Shown: positions 24,169 to 33,292, counted from the first letter of the stretch. The stretch is DNA of 64,000 bases from Dethiosulfovibrio peptidovorans DSM 11002 (GCF_000172975.1 NZ_ABTR02000001.1:493501-557500), one strand, 5' to 3'. Numbers and translations: made by a program. Notes: generated by a model from the sequence alone, not told the origin.

Positions 24169-24639
24169 GTGATAGCTAAATTTTTCGATCACTTCGAGGA
24201 GATACTTGGATCGATTCTGGTCGCCGTAATGGTGACCATCTCCTTCGTAAACGTGATAACCAGATATTTCATAAGGATGTCTCTTTCCTGGTCCGAGGAG
24301 ATAACGGTAAACCTTTTCGTATGGGTGGTCATGCTCGGAACGGCCATAGCCTTCAAGAAAGGCTCCCATCTGGGAATGGAGTTCATATACGAGAGGTTTC
24401 CCGACCGTATCAAGAAGGTTTTGTTCCTTCTCTCGGCAATTTTATCGATAGCTTTCTTCGTCGTTCTCGGATGGCTCGGAGCCATAGAGGTCAAAGACGA
24501 GATAGATCTCTGCGTAATAACCGAGTCCCTGGCGATACCGGTTTGGTACTACACCATAGCTATACCGGTCTTCTCCGTCCTGGTGATCTTCAGGATACTA
24601 CAGAACGTGGTTACGTCCCTCAGGGACCACTCTTACTAA
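24169..24639 (+). CDS. dctQ: TRAP transporter small membrane subunit (DctQ family)
   Basis: The product is 156 residues from a GTG at 24169. Four hydrophobic segments are visible (about 15-35, 47-67, 85-107, 125-147), as in DctQ. The typical SFVNVITRYFIRMSLSWSEEITVNLFVW block and the HLGMEFIYERFP segment mark the family. It lies 82 bases after dctP and 12 bases before dctM, forming the usual P-Q-M order. DctQ supports the large permease DctM. The ribosome-binding site (GGGG) is modest. Confidence 0.9.
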   Translation: MIAKFFDHFEEILGSILVAVMVTISFVNVITRYFIRMSLSWSEEITVNLFVWVVMLGTAIAFKKGSHLGMEFIYERFPDRIKKVLFLLSAILSIAFFVVLGWLGAIEVKDEIDLCVITESLAIPVWYYTIAIPVFSVLVIFRILQNVVTSLRDHSY

Positions 24640-24651
24640 GGGGGCAAGACA

Positions 24652-25947
24652 ATGGATTTTTCCGATCCCGCAATATGGACTCTCATTCTATTCGTCGTCC
24701 CCCTGCTGGTAAAGGTTCCCATAGCCATGGCCTTGGGAGGAGCGGCGGTGGCGGTGGTCCACTTCTGGGACATGGGGCTTCCCATGATCTCCTACAACTT
24801 TTTCGCCGGAATAGCCAAGTTTCCCTTGCTTGCCATACCTTTCTTCATCATGGCGGGGGTAATAATGGAAAAGGCCGGCATAGCCGAACGGATCATCGAC
24901 CTCATGAAGAAAATGGTCGGCAACATGACCGGCGGCCTTGCCATAGCGACGGTGGCGGTGGCCACATTCTGGGGTGCGGTCAGCGGTTCCGGCCCGGCGA
25001 CGGTCGCGGCTTTGGGTCTGATACTGATACCGGGAATGGCCGTGGCCGGATACGATAAGCCTTTCGCCGCTGCCACGGTTTCGGTAGCATCGGGACTAGC
25101 CATAGTGATACCTCCGAGCATCGCCTTCATAGTCTACGGCGGGGTGGCAAACGTCTCTATACCAGCCCTCTTCGCCGCCGGATTCATACCGGGAGCCATA
25201 GTTGCCTTCTTCATGATGGGAGCGGTCTACCTGGTCTCCAAAAAGAAAGGCTACGGCGGAGGTGAACCTGCCAAACCAGGCGAGACCTTCACGGCCTTCA
25301 AGAGATCCTTCTGGGGCATACTGGCCCCTGTGATAATCCTTGGAGGAATCTACGGAGGGATATTCACCCCTACAGAGGCGGCGGCGGTAGCCGTGTTCTA
25401 CGGTCTTTTCGTCGGGGTGTTCGTCTACAGAAAGATAAACTCCCTCAAGGTGCTCTATGAGATTCTGTCCTCCACCGTCGTGGCCACCTCGGTCGTCATG
25501 ATAGTGGTTACCTGCGCCGGACTGTTTTCCTGGGTCGGAGCGACGGTGGGCCTGATCGAGAAGGCCGCCGGAGTTCTCCTCGGCATATCCCAGTCTCAGT
25601 GGGTAATACTGTTCATGATCAACATAATCCTTCTATTGGCCGGGATGGTGCTGGACGCGATATCCATATACTACGTGTTTTTGCCCATACTTCTGCCCAT
25701 CATGGCCCACTTCGGCTGGGATCCCATCTGGTTCGGAGTCATGATGACCATCAACCTGGCGGTAGGACAGGTTACCCCTCCCGTGGCGGTCAACCTCTAC
25801 GTGGGGGCCAACATAAGCGGATTGACCATAGAGGACATAAGCCGTCCGGCCATTCCTCTCATACTGGGCGCCCTGCTCGCACTTATCGTCGTTATCCTCT
25901 TCCCCCAGCTTTCGACCTGGATGCCGAACATGCTGGGACTTAACTAG
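24652..25947 (+). CDS. dctM: TRAP transporter large permease (DctM family)
   Basis: The product is 431 residues, rich in hydrophobic helices throughout (about 12). Family blocks include AIPFFIMAGVIMEKAGIAERI, ATFWGAVSGSGPATVAALG, VASGLAIVIPPSIAFIVYG and TPTEAAAVAVFYGLFVG. It is the sodium-coupled translocation subunit of the TRAP system, ending with a stop only 12 bases before the E2 start. Its place between dehydrogenase genes indicates that uptake and oxidation of the substrate are expressed together. Confidence 0.93.
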   Translation: MDFSDPAIWTLILFVVPLLVKVPIAMALGGAAVAVVHFWDMGLPMISYNFFAGIAKFPLLAIPFFIMAGVIMEKAGIAERIIDLMKKMVGNMTGGLAIATVAVATFWGAVSGSGPATVAALGLILIPGMAVAGYDKPFAAATVSVASGLAIVIPPSIAFIVYGGVANVSIPALFAAGFIPGAIVAFFMMGAVYLVSKKKGYGGGEPAKPGETFTAFKRSFWGILAPVIILGGIYGGIFTPTEAAAVAVFYGLFVGVFVYRKINSLKVLYEILSSTVVATSVVMIVVTCAGLFSWVGATVGLIEKAAGVLLGISQSQWVILFMINIILLLAGMVLDAISIYYVFLPILLPIMAHFGWDPIWFGVMMTINLAVGQVTPPVAVNLYVGANISGLTIEDISRPAIPLILGALLALIVVILFPQLSTWMPNMLGLN

Positions 25948-25959
25948 GAGGTGTCTCGT

Positions 25960-27264
25960 TTGTCGACCACTCTTACAATGCCGAAACTCGGCCTTACCAT
26001 GACCGAGGGAACAGTATCCAAATGGATGAAGAAAGAGGGCGACCCCGTAAAGTCCGGGGAAGTCCTGTACGTAGTTTCCACCGATAAGATAACCTACGAG
26101 GTCCAAGCCGAAAGAGACGGAGTGTTGCTCAAGGTCTACGTGGACGAAGACGGCTCCGTACCGGTAGGAGCGGATGTAGCCGTGATAGGAGACGAGGGCG
26201 AGTCTGTATCCGACGCCGCCCCCGCCTTGAGCGAACCGATAGCCTCGAAAACCGAGACGGAGACGGCAGCTGCCGTGCCGTCGAAGATCGCAAAGCCACT
26301 GGCGAAGGGGAAGGTAAGGGCGACCCCTAAGGCCAGAAAGACCGCAAAGGAAAAGGGAATAGACCTAACCACGGTGGTCGGAACCGGCCCGGACGGAAGG
26401 ATAAAGAACAAAGACGTATTGGAGGCAGTCAAGAAAGGCCCCAAGGCCTCACCGGTAGCTGCTAAGATGGCAGCCGAGATGGGAGTGGATCTCTCCACAG
26501 TGAACGCCGATGGCCGGATAATGAAGGCCGACGTGATGGCCGCCACAGGAGCGGTCGTTCTCCAGGAGGCTTCGGACTCGGTCGTTCCCATGTCCACCAT
26601 GAGAAAGATCATAGCCCAGAGGATGCTGGAGAGCACTCTTACGGTACCCACCGTCACCTACGACATGGAAATAGACTGCTCCGCCATGATGGAGCTGAGA
26701 GGCAAGGTAAAGGCAGCGGCTGCCGAATCTGGAGCCAAGGTTTCCTATAACGACATCATCATGATGGCCTGCGCCAGGGTCCTTCAGGAACAACCCATGT
26801 GCAACTGCTCCACCGACATGGAGAACATGAGCTACATAATGCACTCGTCGGTCAATATCGGCCTGGCGGTGGCGGTAGATGGAGGACTTCTCGTACCAAA
26901 CGTCAAGGACGTCCAGGACAAGGGACTTCTGGACATAGCAAAAGCCACCGACGACCTGGTGGCGAGGGCCAGAGACAACCGGCTCATGCCGGCGGACATG
27001 GAGGGCGGAACCTTCACCGTGACCAACCTGGGGATGTTCGGTGTGGACAGCTTCACCCCCATCGTGAACCCGCCCGAGTCCTGCATACTGGCGGTCAATT
27101 CAATGAAGGAGAAGCCGGTCGTGGTGGACGGAAAGATAGAGGTTCGGACGATGACCACCCTCTGTCTGACCGCCGATCATCGTTCGGTGGACGGAGCCGA
27201 CGCGGCCAAATTCTTGGCCCGATTGAAGGAACTTCTGGAGTCTCCGTGGCTCCTGTTGCTCTAA
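25960..27264 (+). CDS. acoC: Dihydrolipoamide acyltransferase (E2) with two tandem peripheral-subunit-binding domains
   Basis: I choose a TTG at 25960, eight bases after AGGAGG; the GTG at 25951 overlaps the Shine-Dalgarno. The product is 434 residues. Residues 5-80 are a lipoyl domain with the lysine in VVSTDKITYEV. Next come two peripheral-subunit-binding domains in tandem: RATPKARKTAKEKGIDL to GRIKNKDVLEAV (about 115-155), and SPVAAKMAAEMGVDL to GRIMKADVMAAT (about 163-198). One is usual. The catalytic domain ends with the active-site His and Asp in LTADHRSVDGADAAKFL. It transfers the acyl group from E1 to CoA. The E3 gene follows after 13 bases. Confidence 0.9.
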   Translation: MSTTLTMPKLGLTMTEGTVSKWMKKEGDPVKSGEVLYVVSTDKITYEVQAERDGVLLKVYVDEDGSVPVGADVAVIGDEGESVSDAAPALSEPIASKTETETAAAVPSKIAKPLAKGKVRATPKARKTAKEKGIDLTTVVGTGPDGRIKNKDVLEAVKKGPKASPVAAKMAAEMGVDLSTVNADGRIMKADVMAATGAVVLQEASDSVVPMSTMRKIIAQRMLESTLTVPTVTYDMEIDCSAMMELRGKVKAAAAESGAKVSYNDIIMMACARVLQEQPMCNCSTDMENMSYIMHSSVNIGLAVAVDGGLLVPNVKDVQDKGLLDIAKATDDLVARARDNRLMPADMEGGTFTVTNLGMFGVDSFTPIVNPPESCILAVNSMKEKPVVVDGKIEVRTMTTLCLTADHRSVDGADAAKFLARLKELLESPWLLLL

Positions 27265-27277
27265 AGGGAGAGATTTT

Positions 27278-29017
27278 ATGGCAGTTACCATAACCATGCC
27301 CAAATTGGGGCTGACCATGACGGAGGGAACCGTCTCAAGCTGGTCTAAAAAGGCCGGTGATCCCGTATCCGAGGGCGACATCCTCTTCGTGGTCTCCACC
27401 GATAAACTCACCTACGAGGTAAAAGCCGAATGCGACGGGATCCTGGCCTCGGTGCTAGTAGCCGAGGGAGACGACGCTCCAGTGGCAGCTACCGTGGCGA
27501 TAATAGCAGAGCCCGGGGAGGATCCCGCGTCCTTGGCCGAAAGTACCCCCGTCCCTACTCCATCGGAAACATCCAAGAAAGATGAACCTATCGAGGCGAC
27601 CGCTCCGGCGGCATCCTCGACCCAAAAGGACGACGAAAACTGCAAAAAGGTCGTGGTGATAGGAGGGGGCCCGGGAGGTTACGTCTGCGCGATAAGGCTG
27701 GCTCAGCTGGGTGCTTCCGTAACAGTGGTGGAGAAAGAACGGATGGGGGGAACCTGTCTCAACTGGGGCTGCATCCCCACCAAGGTCCTGGTCCACACGG
27801 CCGAGCTGTATCACGAGACGATAAACGGCTCCGACCTCGGTCTGATCGTCAAGGACGCTTCTGTGGACTGGGCGGCCCTCATGACCCGAAAGACCGGAGT
27901 GGTGGACCAGCTGGTCGGCGGAGTGGAAGGTCTGATGGTCGCCAACGGAATAGACGTGGTCTACGGCGAGGCATCCTTCGCCTCCGCCGGATCCCTCAAG
28001 GTAGGAAACGACATACTGGAGTTCGACGCCGCAGTTGTCGCCACCGGGTCGGAAACGGTTATACCTCCCATTCCGGGGGTGGATCTGCCGGGCATAGTCA
28101 CCAGCAAGGAGGCCCTCTCCTTCGATTCCGTGCCGAAGTCCATGACGGTGGTCGGGGGAGGAGTTATAGGAATGGAGTTCGCCTGCGTCTACGCCACGCT
28201 GGGGACGAAGGTGACGGTGGTCGAGATGCTCGACACTGTCCTTCCTCCTATAGACAAGGAGATCTCCGCCATAGCCAGAGCCAGCATGGAGGCCCTCGGG
28301 GTGAAGTTTTACACGTCCTCGAAGGTAACGGGATTCACCGACAAGGGCGACAAGATCGCCACCTCGGTGGAGACACCGGATGGCCCGATCTCGGTGGAGT
28401 CGGAGAAGGTTCTGATGTCGGTGGGCAGAAAAGCTAGCACAGCATCTCTCAAGCTCGAAAACGCAGGTATCCTACACGACAGAGGCAGGATAACGGTGGA
28501 CCGCTTCATGGCGACCTCCGTACCCGGTATCTACGCCATAGGAGACTGCTGCAGCCCCATACAGCTGGCCCACGTGGCCTCCGCCGAGGGAGAGATCGCG
28601 GCGGAGAACGTCATGGGAGAAAGCAAAGCCATGGACTACAAGACCGTTCCCAGCTGCGTCTATACCATGCCGGAACTGGCCTCGGTCGGACTGACCGAGG
28701 AGGAAGCGGTAAAGAGAGGCCATTCGATAAAAATCGGCCGCTTCCCCCTGTCCGCCAACGGTAAGAGCCTGATAATGAAGGGCTACGACGGACTGATAAA
28801 GTTCGTCGTGGACGACAGATACGACGAGATCCTGGGAGTACACATCATAGGACCCAGGGCGACGGACCTCATCGTCGAAGGAGCCTTGGCCCTTCGACTG
28901 GAGGCGACGGTGGACGAAGTGGTGACCACAATCCATGCTCACCCAACCGTTGGAGAGGCTTTGGCCGAGGCGGCTCTGGCCGTGAACGGCAAAGCCATCC
29001 ATATGCCGCCGAGCTAA
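27278..29017 (+). CDS. acoL: Dihydrolipoamide dehydrogenase (E3) with N-terminal lipoyl domain
   Basis: The product is 579 residues, longer than a plain E3 (about 470) because residues 1-80 are a lipoyl domain (lysine in VVSTDKLTYEV), followed by an Ala/Pro/Thr/Glu-rich linker to about 120. The flavoprotein part has the FAD-binding VVIGGGPGGYVCAI, the redox disulfide GGTCLNWGCIPTK, the NAD-binding VVGGGVIGMEFAC and the C-terminal active-site HAHPTVGEALAEA. It reoxidises the lipoyl groups of E2 with NAD. Lipoyl-E3 fusions are known in acetoin and pyruvate dehydrogenase clusters. It is the last gene of the operon; a terminator follows. Confidence 0.93.
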   Translation: MAVTITMPKLGLTMTEGTVSSWSKKAGDPVSEGDILFVVSTDKLTYEVKAECDGILASVLVAEGDDAPVAATVAIIAEPGEDPASLAESTPVPTPSETSKKDEPIEATAPAASSTQKDDENCKKVVVIGGGPGGYVCAIRLAQLGASVTVVEKERMGGTCLNWGCIPTKVLVHTAELYHETINGSDLGLIVKDASVDWAALMTRKTGVVDQLVGGVEGLMVANGIDVVYGEASFASAGSLKVGNDILEFDAAVVATGSETVIPPIPGVDLPGIVTSKEALSFDSVPKSMTVVGGGVIGMEFACVYATLGTKVTVVEMLDTVLPPIDKEISAIARASMEALGVKFYTSSKVTGFTDKGDKIATSVETPDGPISVESEKVLMSVGRKASTASLKLENAGILHDRGRITVDRFMATSVPGIYAIGDCCSPIQLAHVASAEGEIAAENVMGESKAMDYKTVPSCVYTMPELASVGLTEEEAVKRGHSIKIGRFPLSANGKSLIMKGYDGLIKFVVDDRYDEILGVHIIGPRATDLIVEGALALRLEATVDEVVTTIHAHPTVGEALAEAALAVNGKAIHMPPS

Positions 29018-29068
29018 TAGAGGCAGAACCGGGAACCCCGTTCCCGTCTTCCCCGAACGAAGAGGAGG

Positions 29069-29098
29069 GAGCCATCGATGGCTCCCTCCTCTTTTAAT
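29069..29098 (+). terminator. Terminator after the dehydrogenase operon
   Basis: A perfect 12-bp stem GAGGAGGGAGCC, with loop ATCGAT, is followed by TTTT. It lies about 50 bases after the E3 stop and just before the convergent acetyltransferase stop, so it may also serve the minus strand. Confidence 0.85.
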
Positions 29099-29101
29099 AT
29101 C

Positions 29102-29623
29102 TCAATCCGACCTGGTAATCTCCATGTAGACCTTATCGTGTCTCTTGCCCTCCCGGAGGACCGCTTCCCTTCTGACGCCGAAGGTCCTGAAGCCTATTCT
29201 CTCGTAGCACCTGATGGCCCTGTCGTTGTAGGCCACCACCTGGAGCATTACGTTGTGAAGGTTCAGGACGTCGAAGCCGTATCTCACAAGCAGAGAGAGG
29301 GCCTCCCCTCCGTATCCCTTGCCCCAGTAGTCCTTGTCGCCTATGAATATGCCGACCTCGGCTGTCTGGTTCAAATGGTTCAGATTCATGAAGCCGCAGA
29401 TTCCCAGAGGGGCGTCTGTCTCCAGATCGACGATACAGTAGTTGTGCTCCCGAGAGAGTTTATCCAAGGCCTCCCTCTCGGCCTGAAGAGGGTAGCACGA
29501 CGGCGCCTCGGTCAGGTATCTGGTGACGTCGTAGTCGTTGATCCACCGGGTAAATACCGGAGCGTCGTCCGGGTCCACCGGCGAAAGGTAGCACATCTCC
29601 CCCATCATCTTCTTGAAATACAA
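29102..29623 (-). CDS. GNAT-family N-acetyltransferase
   Basis: The product is 173 residues from a TTG at 29623 with GGAGTG upstream. The fold is the RimJ/RimL/SpeG-like type of GNAT: YLSPVDPDDAPVFTRWIND at the N-terminus, VGIFIGDKDYWGKGYGGEAL holding the acetyl-CoA pyrophosphate loop (near 93-110), and AIRCYERIGF (near 137-146). It acetylates an amine of a protein, polyamine or small molecule; the substrate cannot be read. It is the last gene of a minus-strand run with a Vat-like acyltransferase, hydrolase and lipoate ligase, separated by 46 bases from its neighbour. Confidence 0.87.
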   Translation of the reverse strand: MYFKKMMGEMCYLSPVDPDDAPVFTRWINDYDVTRYLTEAPSCYPLQAEREALDKLSREHNYCIVDLETDAPLGICGFMNLNHLNQTAEVGIFIGDKDYWGKGYGGEALSLLVRYGFDVLNLHNVMLQVVAYNDRAIRCYERIGFRTFGVRREAVLREGKRHDKVYMEITRSD

Positions 29624-29669
29624 GAGACATCACTCCACTCTCATCTTATGTCCTTCATAGTCCCCAGTT

Positions 29670-30371
29670 TTAACGACATCGCTTCAGAGCCTCCACCGAT
29701 GGAGACGCCAGGACCTTGACGTTTCTGGTGATCTTCTCCGGCGGCCAATCCCACCACCTCAGCTTCAGCAGCATCTCCACGGTCGAGTCGTCGAAGCGCT
29801 TTTTTATCTCCGACGCGGGATTTCCACCTACCACCGTGTAGGGAGGAACGTCTTTTGTGACCACCGCCCCGGCACCTATAACCGCTCCGTCCCCTATGGT
29901 AACCCCTCCCAGTATCGTGGCCCTGAAGCCTATCCACACGTCGTTGCCCACAACGATGTCGCCTCTGAGGACCGGCTCGAAGGGCGCTGGCTCCCAGCCG
30001 CTGCCCATGAGGCCGAAGGGGTAGGTACTCACGTTGTCTATGGGGTGGTTTCCACCGCTCATGACGAACACCGTCTCGGCCCCGATGGAGCAGAATTTGC
30101 CGATGATCAACTTTTCCTGGACCGAGTGGATTACGTTTTTCTCGAACTCCAGCGGCCTGTCCCCTCGGATGTCGTCGTAGTAGGTGTAGTCTCCCACTAT
30201 TATGTTGGGGCTTTTGACCACGTTTTTGAGGAACACCAACTGGGAGTACCTCTTTCTGGGGTGGACCTTATCGGGATCGGGCCCCTTCATCACAGGGACG
30301 TGGAGTCGATGGATTTTTTTGTTCCTATGCTTCCGGGCCTTCTCGATCATAGCCTCTCGTTCGTCCGTCAT
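29670..30371 (-). CDS. Left-handed beta-helix acyltransferase of the Vat/CatB type
   Basis: The product is 233 residues. Hexapeptide repeats run from about 60 to 185, with [47 protein letters not shown] at the end, the hallmark of xenobiotic acetyltransferases (streptogramin Vat, chloramphenicol CatB). The catalytic His is in [15 protein letters not shown] near residue 105. These enzymes acetylate antibiotics or related alcohols with acetyl-CoA; a chromosomal copy next to a GNAT gene may have another natural substrate. The first 45 residues (basic, including [17 protein letters not shown]) are longer than in short family members. Confidence 0.85.
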   Translation of the reverse strand: MTDEREAMIEKARKHRNKKIHRLHVPVMKGPDPDKVHPRKRYSQLVFLKNVVKSPNIIVGDYTYYDDIRGDRPLEFEKNVIHSVQEKLIIGKFCSIGAETVFVMSGGNHPIDNVSTYPFGLMGSGWEPAPFEPVLRGDIVVGNDVWIGFRATILGGVTIGDGAVIGAGAVVTKDVPPYTVVGGNPASEIKKRFDDSTVEMLLKLRWWDWPPEKITRNVKVLASPSVEALKRCR

Positions 30372-30412
30372 GCAGAACCATCACCGCCCTATCGCCCAAC
30401 GGCATGGATCGA

Positions 30413-31225
30413 TTATCGAGACAGAAAATTCGTCACCATCTCGGCCAGTTCTTTCGGATACTGGTAGACCAGGCCGTGGCCTCCATCGGAGAAGGAGCGG
30501 AAGGAACCGTCGGGCAGGGCTTTCACCAGCTCTCTGGACAGAGACGCCGGGATGACTCCGTCCATCTCTCCCGCCACCACCAGGGTTGGAACGGATATGG
30601 ACGGCACCCTGTCGCAGCAGCCCTTCCAAGACGCTATGGCCTTGACCTGCCCCGCTATGCCCTCGGCACAGCGGGAGTAGACGGTCATAGGTCGGGATAG
30701 GAATGCCTTCTCGAACCCGGGATGGAAGTCCAGCCATGGACGGGGGAAAAGCATCCTCAAAGTCGTCTTCGTCCTATCCATACCCGTTTCCGACAGGTCC
30801 ATCAGGTCGCCGAAGGTCTCCGGGCGACTGACCAGCGCCGCTCGATGATCGCAGCAGGTACCGTAGAGTACCAGATCCCTGACAAGCTCAGGCCGGGCCA
30901 GTGTCAGCTCCTGGGCAACGTAGCCCCCCATGGACCAACCGAGAACGTGGGTCGACTCGATTCCTAGATGGTCCAAGAGACCCGCGGCGTCGGATGCGAA
31001 CCTCTCTATGCTAGGGGGCTCTGTGCCTATGGAGCTTTCTCCCACTCCCCTATTGTCGAAGGCTATTACCTTGAACTTTTTCATCAAGGTCGAGACGAAG
31101 GGGAATCCCCAAAAGTCCATGGTGCCGCCGAAGCCCATGATCAAAAGGAGAGGCTCGCCCTGTCCCGCAACGGTGTAGGCCAACGATACGTCGTCGATCT
31201 GGGCGGTTCGAAACCCCTGAGACAT
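30413..31225 (-). CDS. Alpha/beta hydrolase
   Basis: The product is 270 residues. The nucleophile elbow GWSMGG lies near residue 95, preceded by the oxyanion segment LIMGFGGTMDFWG near 28-40. The Asp is in VVAGEMDGVIP and the His in GGHGLVYQYP, giving a full Ser-Asp-His triad. Esterase, lactonase or C-C bond hydrolase activity is possible; the substrate is not recognisable. Its ATG overlaps the lipoate ligase stop by one base (TGATG), so the two are translated together. No signal peptide is seen. Confidence 0.87.
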   Translation of the reverse strand: MSQGFRTAQIDDVSLAYTVAGQGEPLLLIMGFGGTMDFWGFPFVSTLMKKFKVIAFDNRGVGESSIGTEPPSIERFASDAAGLLDHLGIESTHVLGWSMGGYVAQELTLARPELVRDLVLYGTCCDHRAALVSRPETFGDLMDLSETGMDRTKTTLRMLFPRPWLDFHPGFEKAFLSRPMTVYSRCAEGIAGQVKAIASWKGCCDRVPSISVPTLVVAGEMDGVIPASLSRELVKALPDGSFRSFSDGGHGLVYQYPKELAEMVTNFLSR

Positions 31226-32226
31226 CAGTCTACCACCAGATCCGTAAGTTCTTCCGCCGAGACTCCCAGGATGTATTTTCCCACAGGAAGGGACGACAAA
31301 ACCTCCGAGACGGCCTTACGGTCGAACCGGACGCCTCTGAGGACGTTTTCCAGATCGGAGGGATCGGCCACGCTGAAGAAGTCTCCCCTTATGGCGACGT
31401 CCTCTATCGTACCTTCTTTTACGTCCAAATAGACCTGCACCTTCCCCTTCTCGAAGCGGCGCTCCGACGACAGGGAGAAAGGAGGCGAGCTGCCCCACAC
31501 CCAGTCCCAGGTGGCGTACTTGGAGTCCCTCATTTCCGAGATCTCCCTCACCTCGTCATCCTCCAGGGAACGGGAGGTTCCTCCGAAGGGAGCGGCGAAG
31601 TAGGACATCAGTCCCTCTATGAAGTCCTCCATCGGCATCGGTTTGGGCAGATGGGGGGTTACGTTGGTCACCCTGCTTCTGACCGAGGCGACTCCTTTGG
31701 ACTTGAACTTTTCCGGATCGACCGACAGGGAGGCTGCTACATCCTCAAGGCAGGAGTCGAACATTATGGTACCGTGATGGAGCATGGTATTTTTGCTCAC
31801 GTGCTGGGCGTTGCCGGAGAACTTCTTGCCCTCTATGGTGAGGTCGTTTCTCCCGGTAAGCTCCGCCTTCACCCCTATGCTGTCCAGATATTCCAGGAGG
31901 GGCTTGGTGTAGAGGGCGAAGTCCAATCCCCGAGAATCCCTGTCTCCGACCGGCAGTATGAAGGTGTAGTTCAGGTTGCCCAGGTCGTGATACACCGCTC
32001 CTCCACCGGTGGTGCGACGGACGACCGCCACTCCTCTCTCTCGGAGAAAGGGCGGGTTGACCTCCCCTGCGGCATTTTGGAAACGTCCAACCACCACCGT
32101 CGGCCTGTTCCGCCAGAGGATTATGTAGCCGTCCCCCGTTTCGGAGGATCGACCGAACAGAACCTCTTCCATGGCGAGATTGAAGAAAGGATCGTCATCT
32201 CTATGTATTATGCAGTGCATCGTCAT
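31225..32226 (-). CDS. lplA: Lipoate-protein ligase A
   Basis: The product is 333 residues, close to the LplA length. The lipoate-binding signature RRTTGGGAVYHDLGNLNYTF lies near 70-90, with LWRNRPTVVVGRFQN before it and GNDLTIEGKKFSGNAQ-type residues (GRNDLTIEGKKFSGNAQHVS) near 130-148, including the catalytic Lys. The C-terminal domain is present. The enzyme activates lipoate with ATP and attaches it to lipoyl domains; the E2 and lipoyl-E3 proteins of the nearby operon are likely acceptors. GGGGAGG lies seven bases before the ATG, and a 17-base palindrome at 32243-32259 lies just upstream. Confidence 0.93.
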   Translation of the reverse strand: MTMHCIIHRDDDPFFNLAMEEVLFGRSSETGDGYIILWRNRPTVVVGRFQNAAGEVNPPFLRERGVAVVRRTTGGGAVYHDLGNLNYTFILPVGDRDSRGLDFALYTKPLLEYLDSIGVKAELTGRNDLTIEGKKFSGNAQHVSKNTMLHHGTIMFDSCLEDVAASLSVDPEKFKSKGVASVRSRVTNVTPHLPKPMPMEDFIEGLMSYFAAPFGGTSRSLEDDEVREISEMRDSKYATWDWVWGSSPPFSLSSERRFEKGKVQVYLDVKEGTIEDVAIRGDFFSVADPSDLENVLRGVRFDRKAVSEVLSSLPVGKYILGVSAEELTDLVVD

Positions 32227-32242
32227 CGGTATTCCTCCCCAT

Positions 32243-32259
32243 ATCGATAGGATATCGAT
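32243..32259. promoter_or_regulatory. Inverted repeat upstream of lplA, operator candidate
   Basis: ATCGATA, three bases, TATCGAT form perfect 7-base arms just upstream of the lplA ribosome-binding site. It could be a repressor site; the regulator is unknown. Confidence 0.4.
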
Positions 32260-32295
32260 GACATGGTACCACGGCTTTTACCGCCGGGACAGCCG

Positions 32296-32985
32296 TCAGT
32301 CCCTATCTTTTCGGAGGTATCTCTCTGTCCAGGGACAGCACCTTATGCATATTCCGCAGATGGCGTGGTTCAGGCCCCTCTCGTCCATGAAAAATTTCAG
32401 CTGCCCCATACAGGCCTCTATCTCAACCAGAGACCCTCTGTCCATTCCGGGACTCCAGCTTCTATCTCCCGGGGCGTTGACGGGACATTCTTGCAGACAG
32501 GCGCTGCAAGTTCCACAACTGGATTCTAAGACCGGGACGTCGGCATCGAGAGGGGCATCGGTGAATACAGTGCCGAGTCGAACGGCAGAGCCGTACTCCT
32601 CCGTGATCAGCAGGGCGTTCTTTCCTATCCAGCCCAGTCCGGCCAGGGTCGCGGCGGTCTTGTGGGGAAAGGAGGCGCTCAAGGTCCGGCGATCGAAGTC
32701 GGGAGAGGACGCGGGCTCCATCTCCGCTTTGTGTCCTCGGTCGGAGAGAAAACGGACTATTCGATTCAGTATGTCGTTTATTCTGCCGTTCACCGACGTA
32801 TATTCATCCTGGTATCTCAGACTCGGACCATCGGACAGAGTCTCGACTATATCGGGGTTTAAAGCTACAGCCACCGATATGGCCCGCGGAAACGGCATTT
32901 TCAGCCCGGAGATATCTGCCACGCCGATCAGATCGGCCCCCCAACCAAGGGTATTTTCCTTCAGTTCAACAGTAAGATCGTTCAT
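32296..32985 (-). CDS. QueG-like iron-sulfur protein with two 4Fe-4S motifs (short form)
   Basis: The product is 229 residues. The C-terminal half has two cysteine clusters, SSCGTCSACLQECPVNA near 165-181 and HAICGICIRCCPW near 208-220, the arrangement of the double 4Fe-4S domain of epoxyqueuosine reductase. The middle (FPHKTAATLAGLGWIGKNALLITEEYGSAVRLGTVFTD) matches the QueG family as well. QueG proteins are usually above 300 residues, so this is a reduced relative; a role in queuosine synthesis is doubtful. AGGAGG precedes the ATG. A 69-base gap separates it from lplA. Confidence 0.78.
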   Translation of the reverse strand: MNDLTVELKENTLGWGADLIGVADISGLKMPFPRAISVAVALNPDIVETLSDGPSLRYQDEYTSVNGRINDILNRIVRFLSDRGHKAEMEPASSPDFDRRTLSASFPHKTAATLAGLGWIGKNALLITEEYGSAVRLGTVFTDAPLDADVPVLESSCGTCSACLQECPVNAPGDRSWSPGMDRGSLVEIEACMGQLKFFMDERGLNHAICGICIRCCPWTERYLRKDRD

Positions 32986-33240
32986 CTAAATAGCCTCCTC
33001 GCCGATAGCGTCTAAAGGCATTGTATCCTCTAAAGAGGGGCGGATCATCTAGGTAGATTCGATTATGCAACATACACCTGATATAGGTATTTTTACCTAT
33101 CGTCCATGAGGTTTTTCTCCCGATGCGGCTGAAAACGGAAAGACATATACTTTGTTCACAGAGCGAGATACTGAGTACCTCCAAGCAAGACGACGCCACA
33201 CACACTTCTTCAAGAAACTCACACACTTCTATAACTCCTT

Positions 33241-33276
33241 GACGTAAGCCCGGGGCCTGAGCCCCGGGCTTACGTC
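33241..33276. repeat. 36-base perfect palindrome between tetR and the QueG-like gene
   Basis: A 16-bp stem (GACGTAAGCCCGGGGC and its complement) encloses the loop CTGA. It lies 17 bases after the TetR stop and could terminate the minus-strand RND operon although no T-run follows. The rest of 32986-33240 holds the QueG-like leader; I see no gene there. Confidence 0.75.
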
Positions 33277-33292
33277 CTTTCACCGTATAGAC

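Noticed and set aside
29102-30371. Mobile element carrying acetyltransferase resistance genes
   Set aside because: No transposase, terminal repeats or composition change was seen around the two acetyltransferase genes.
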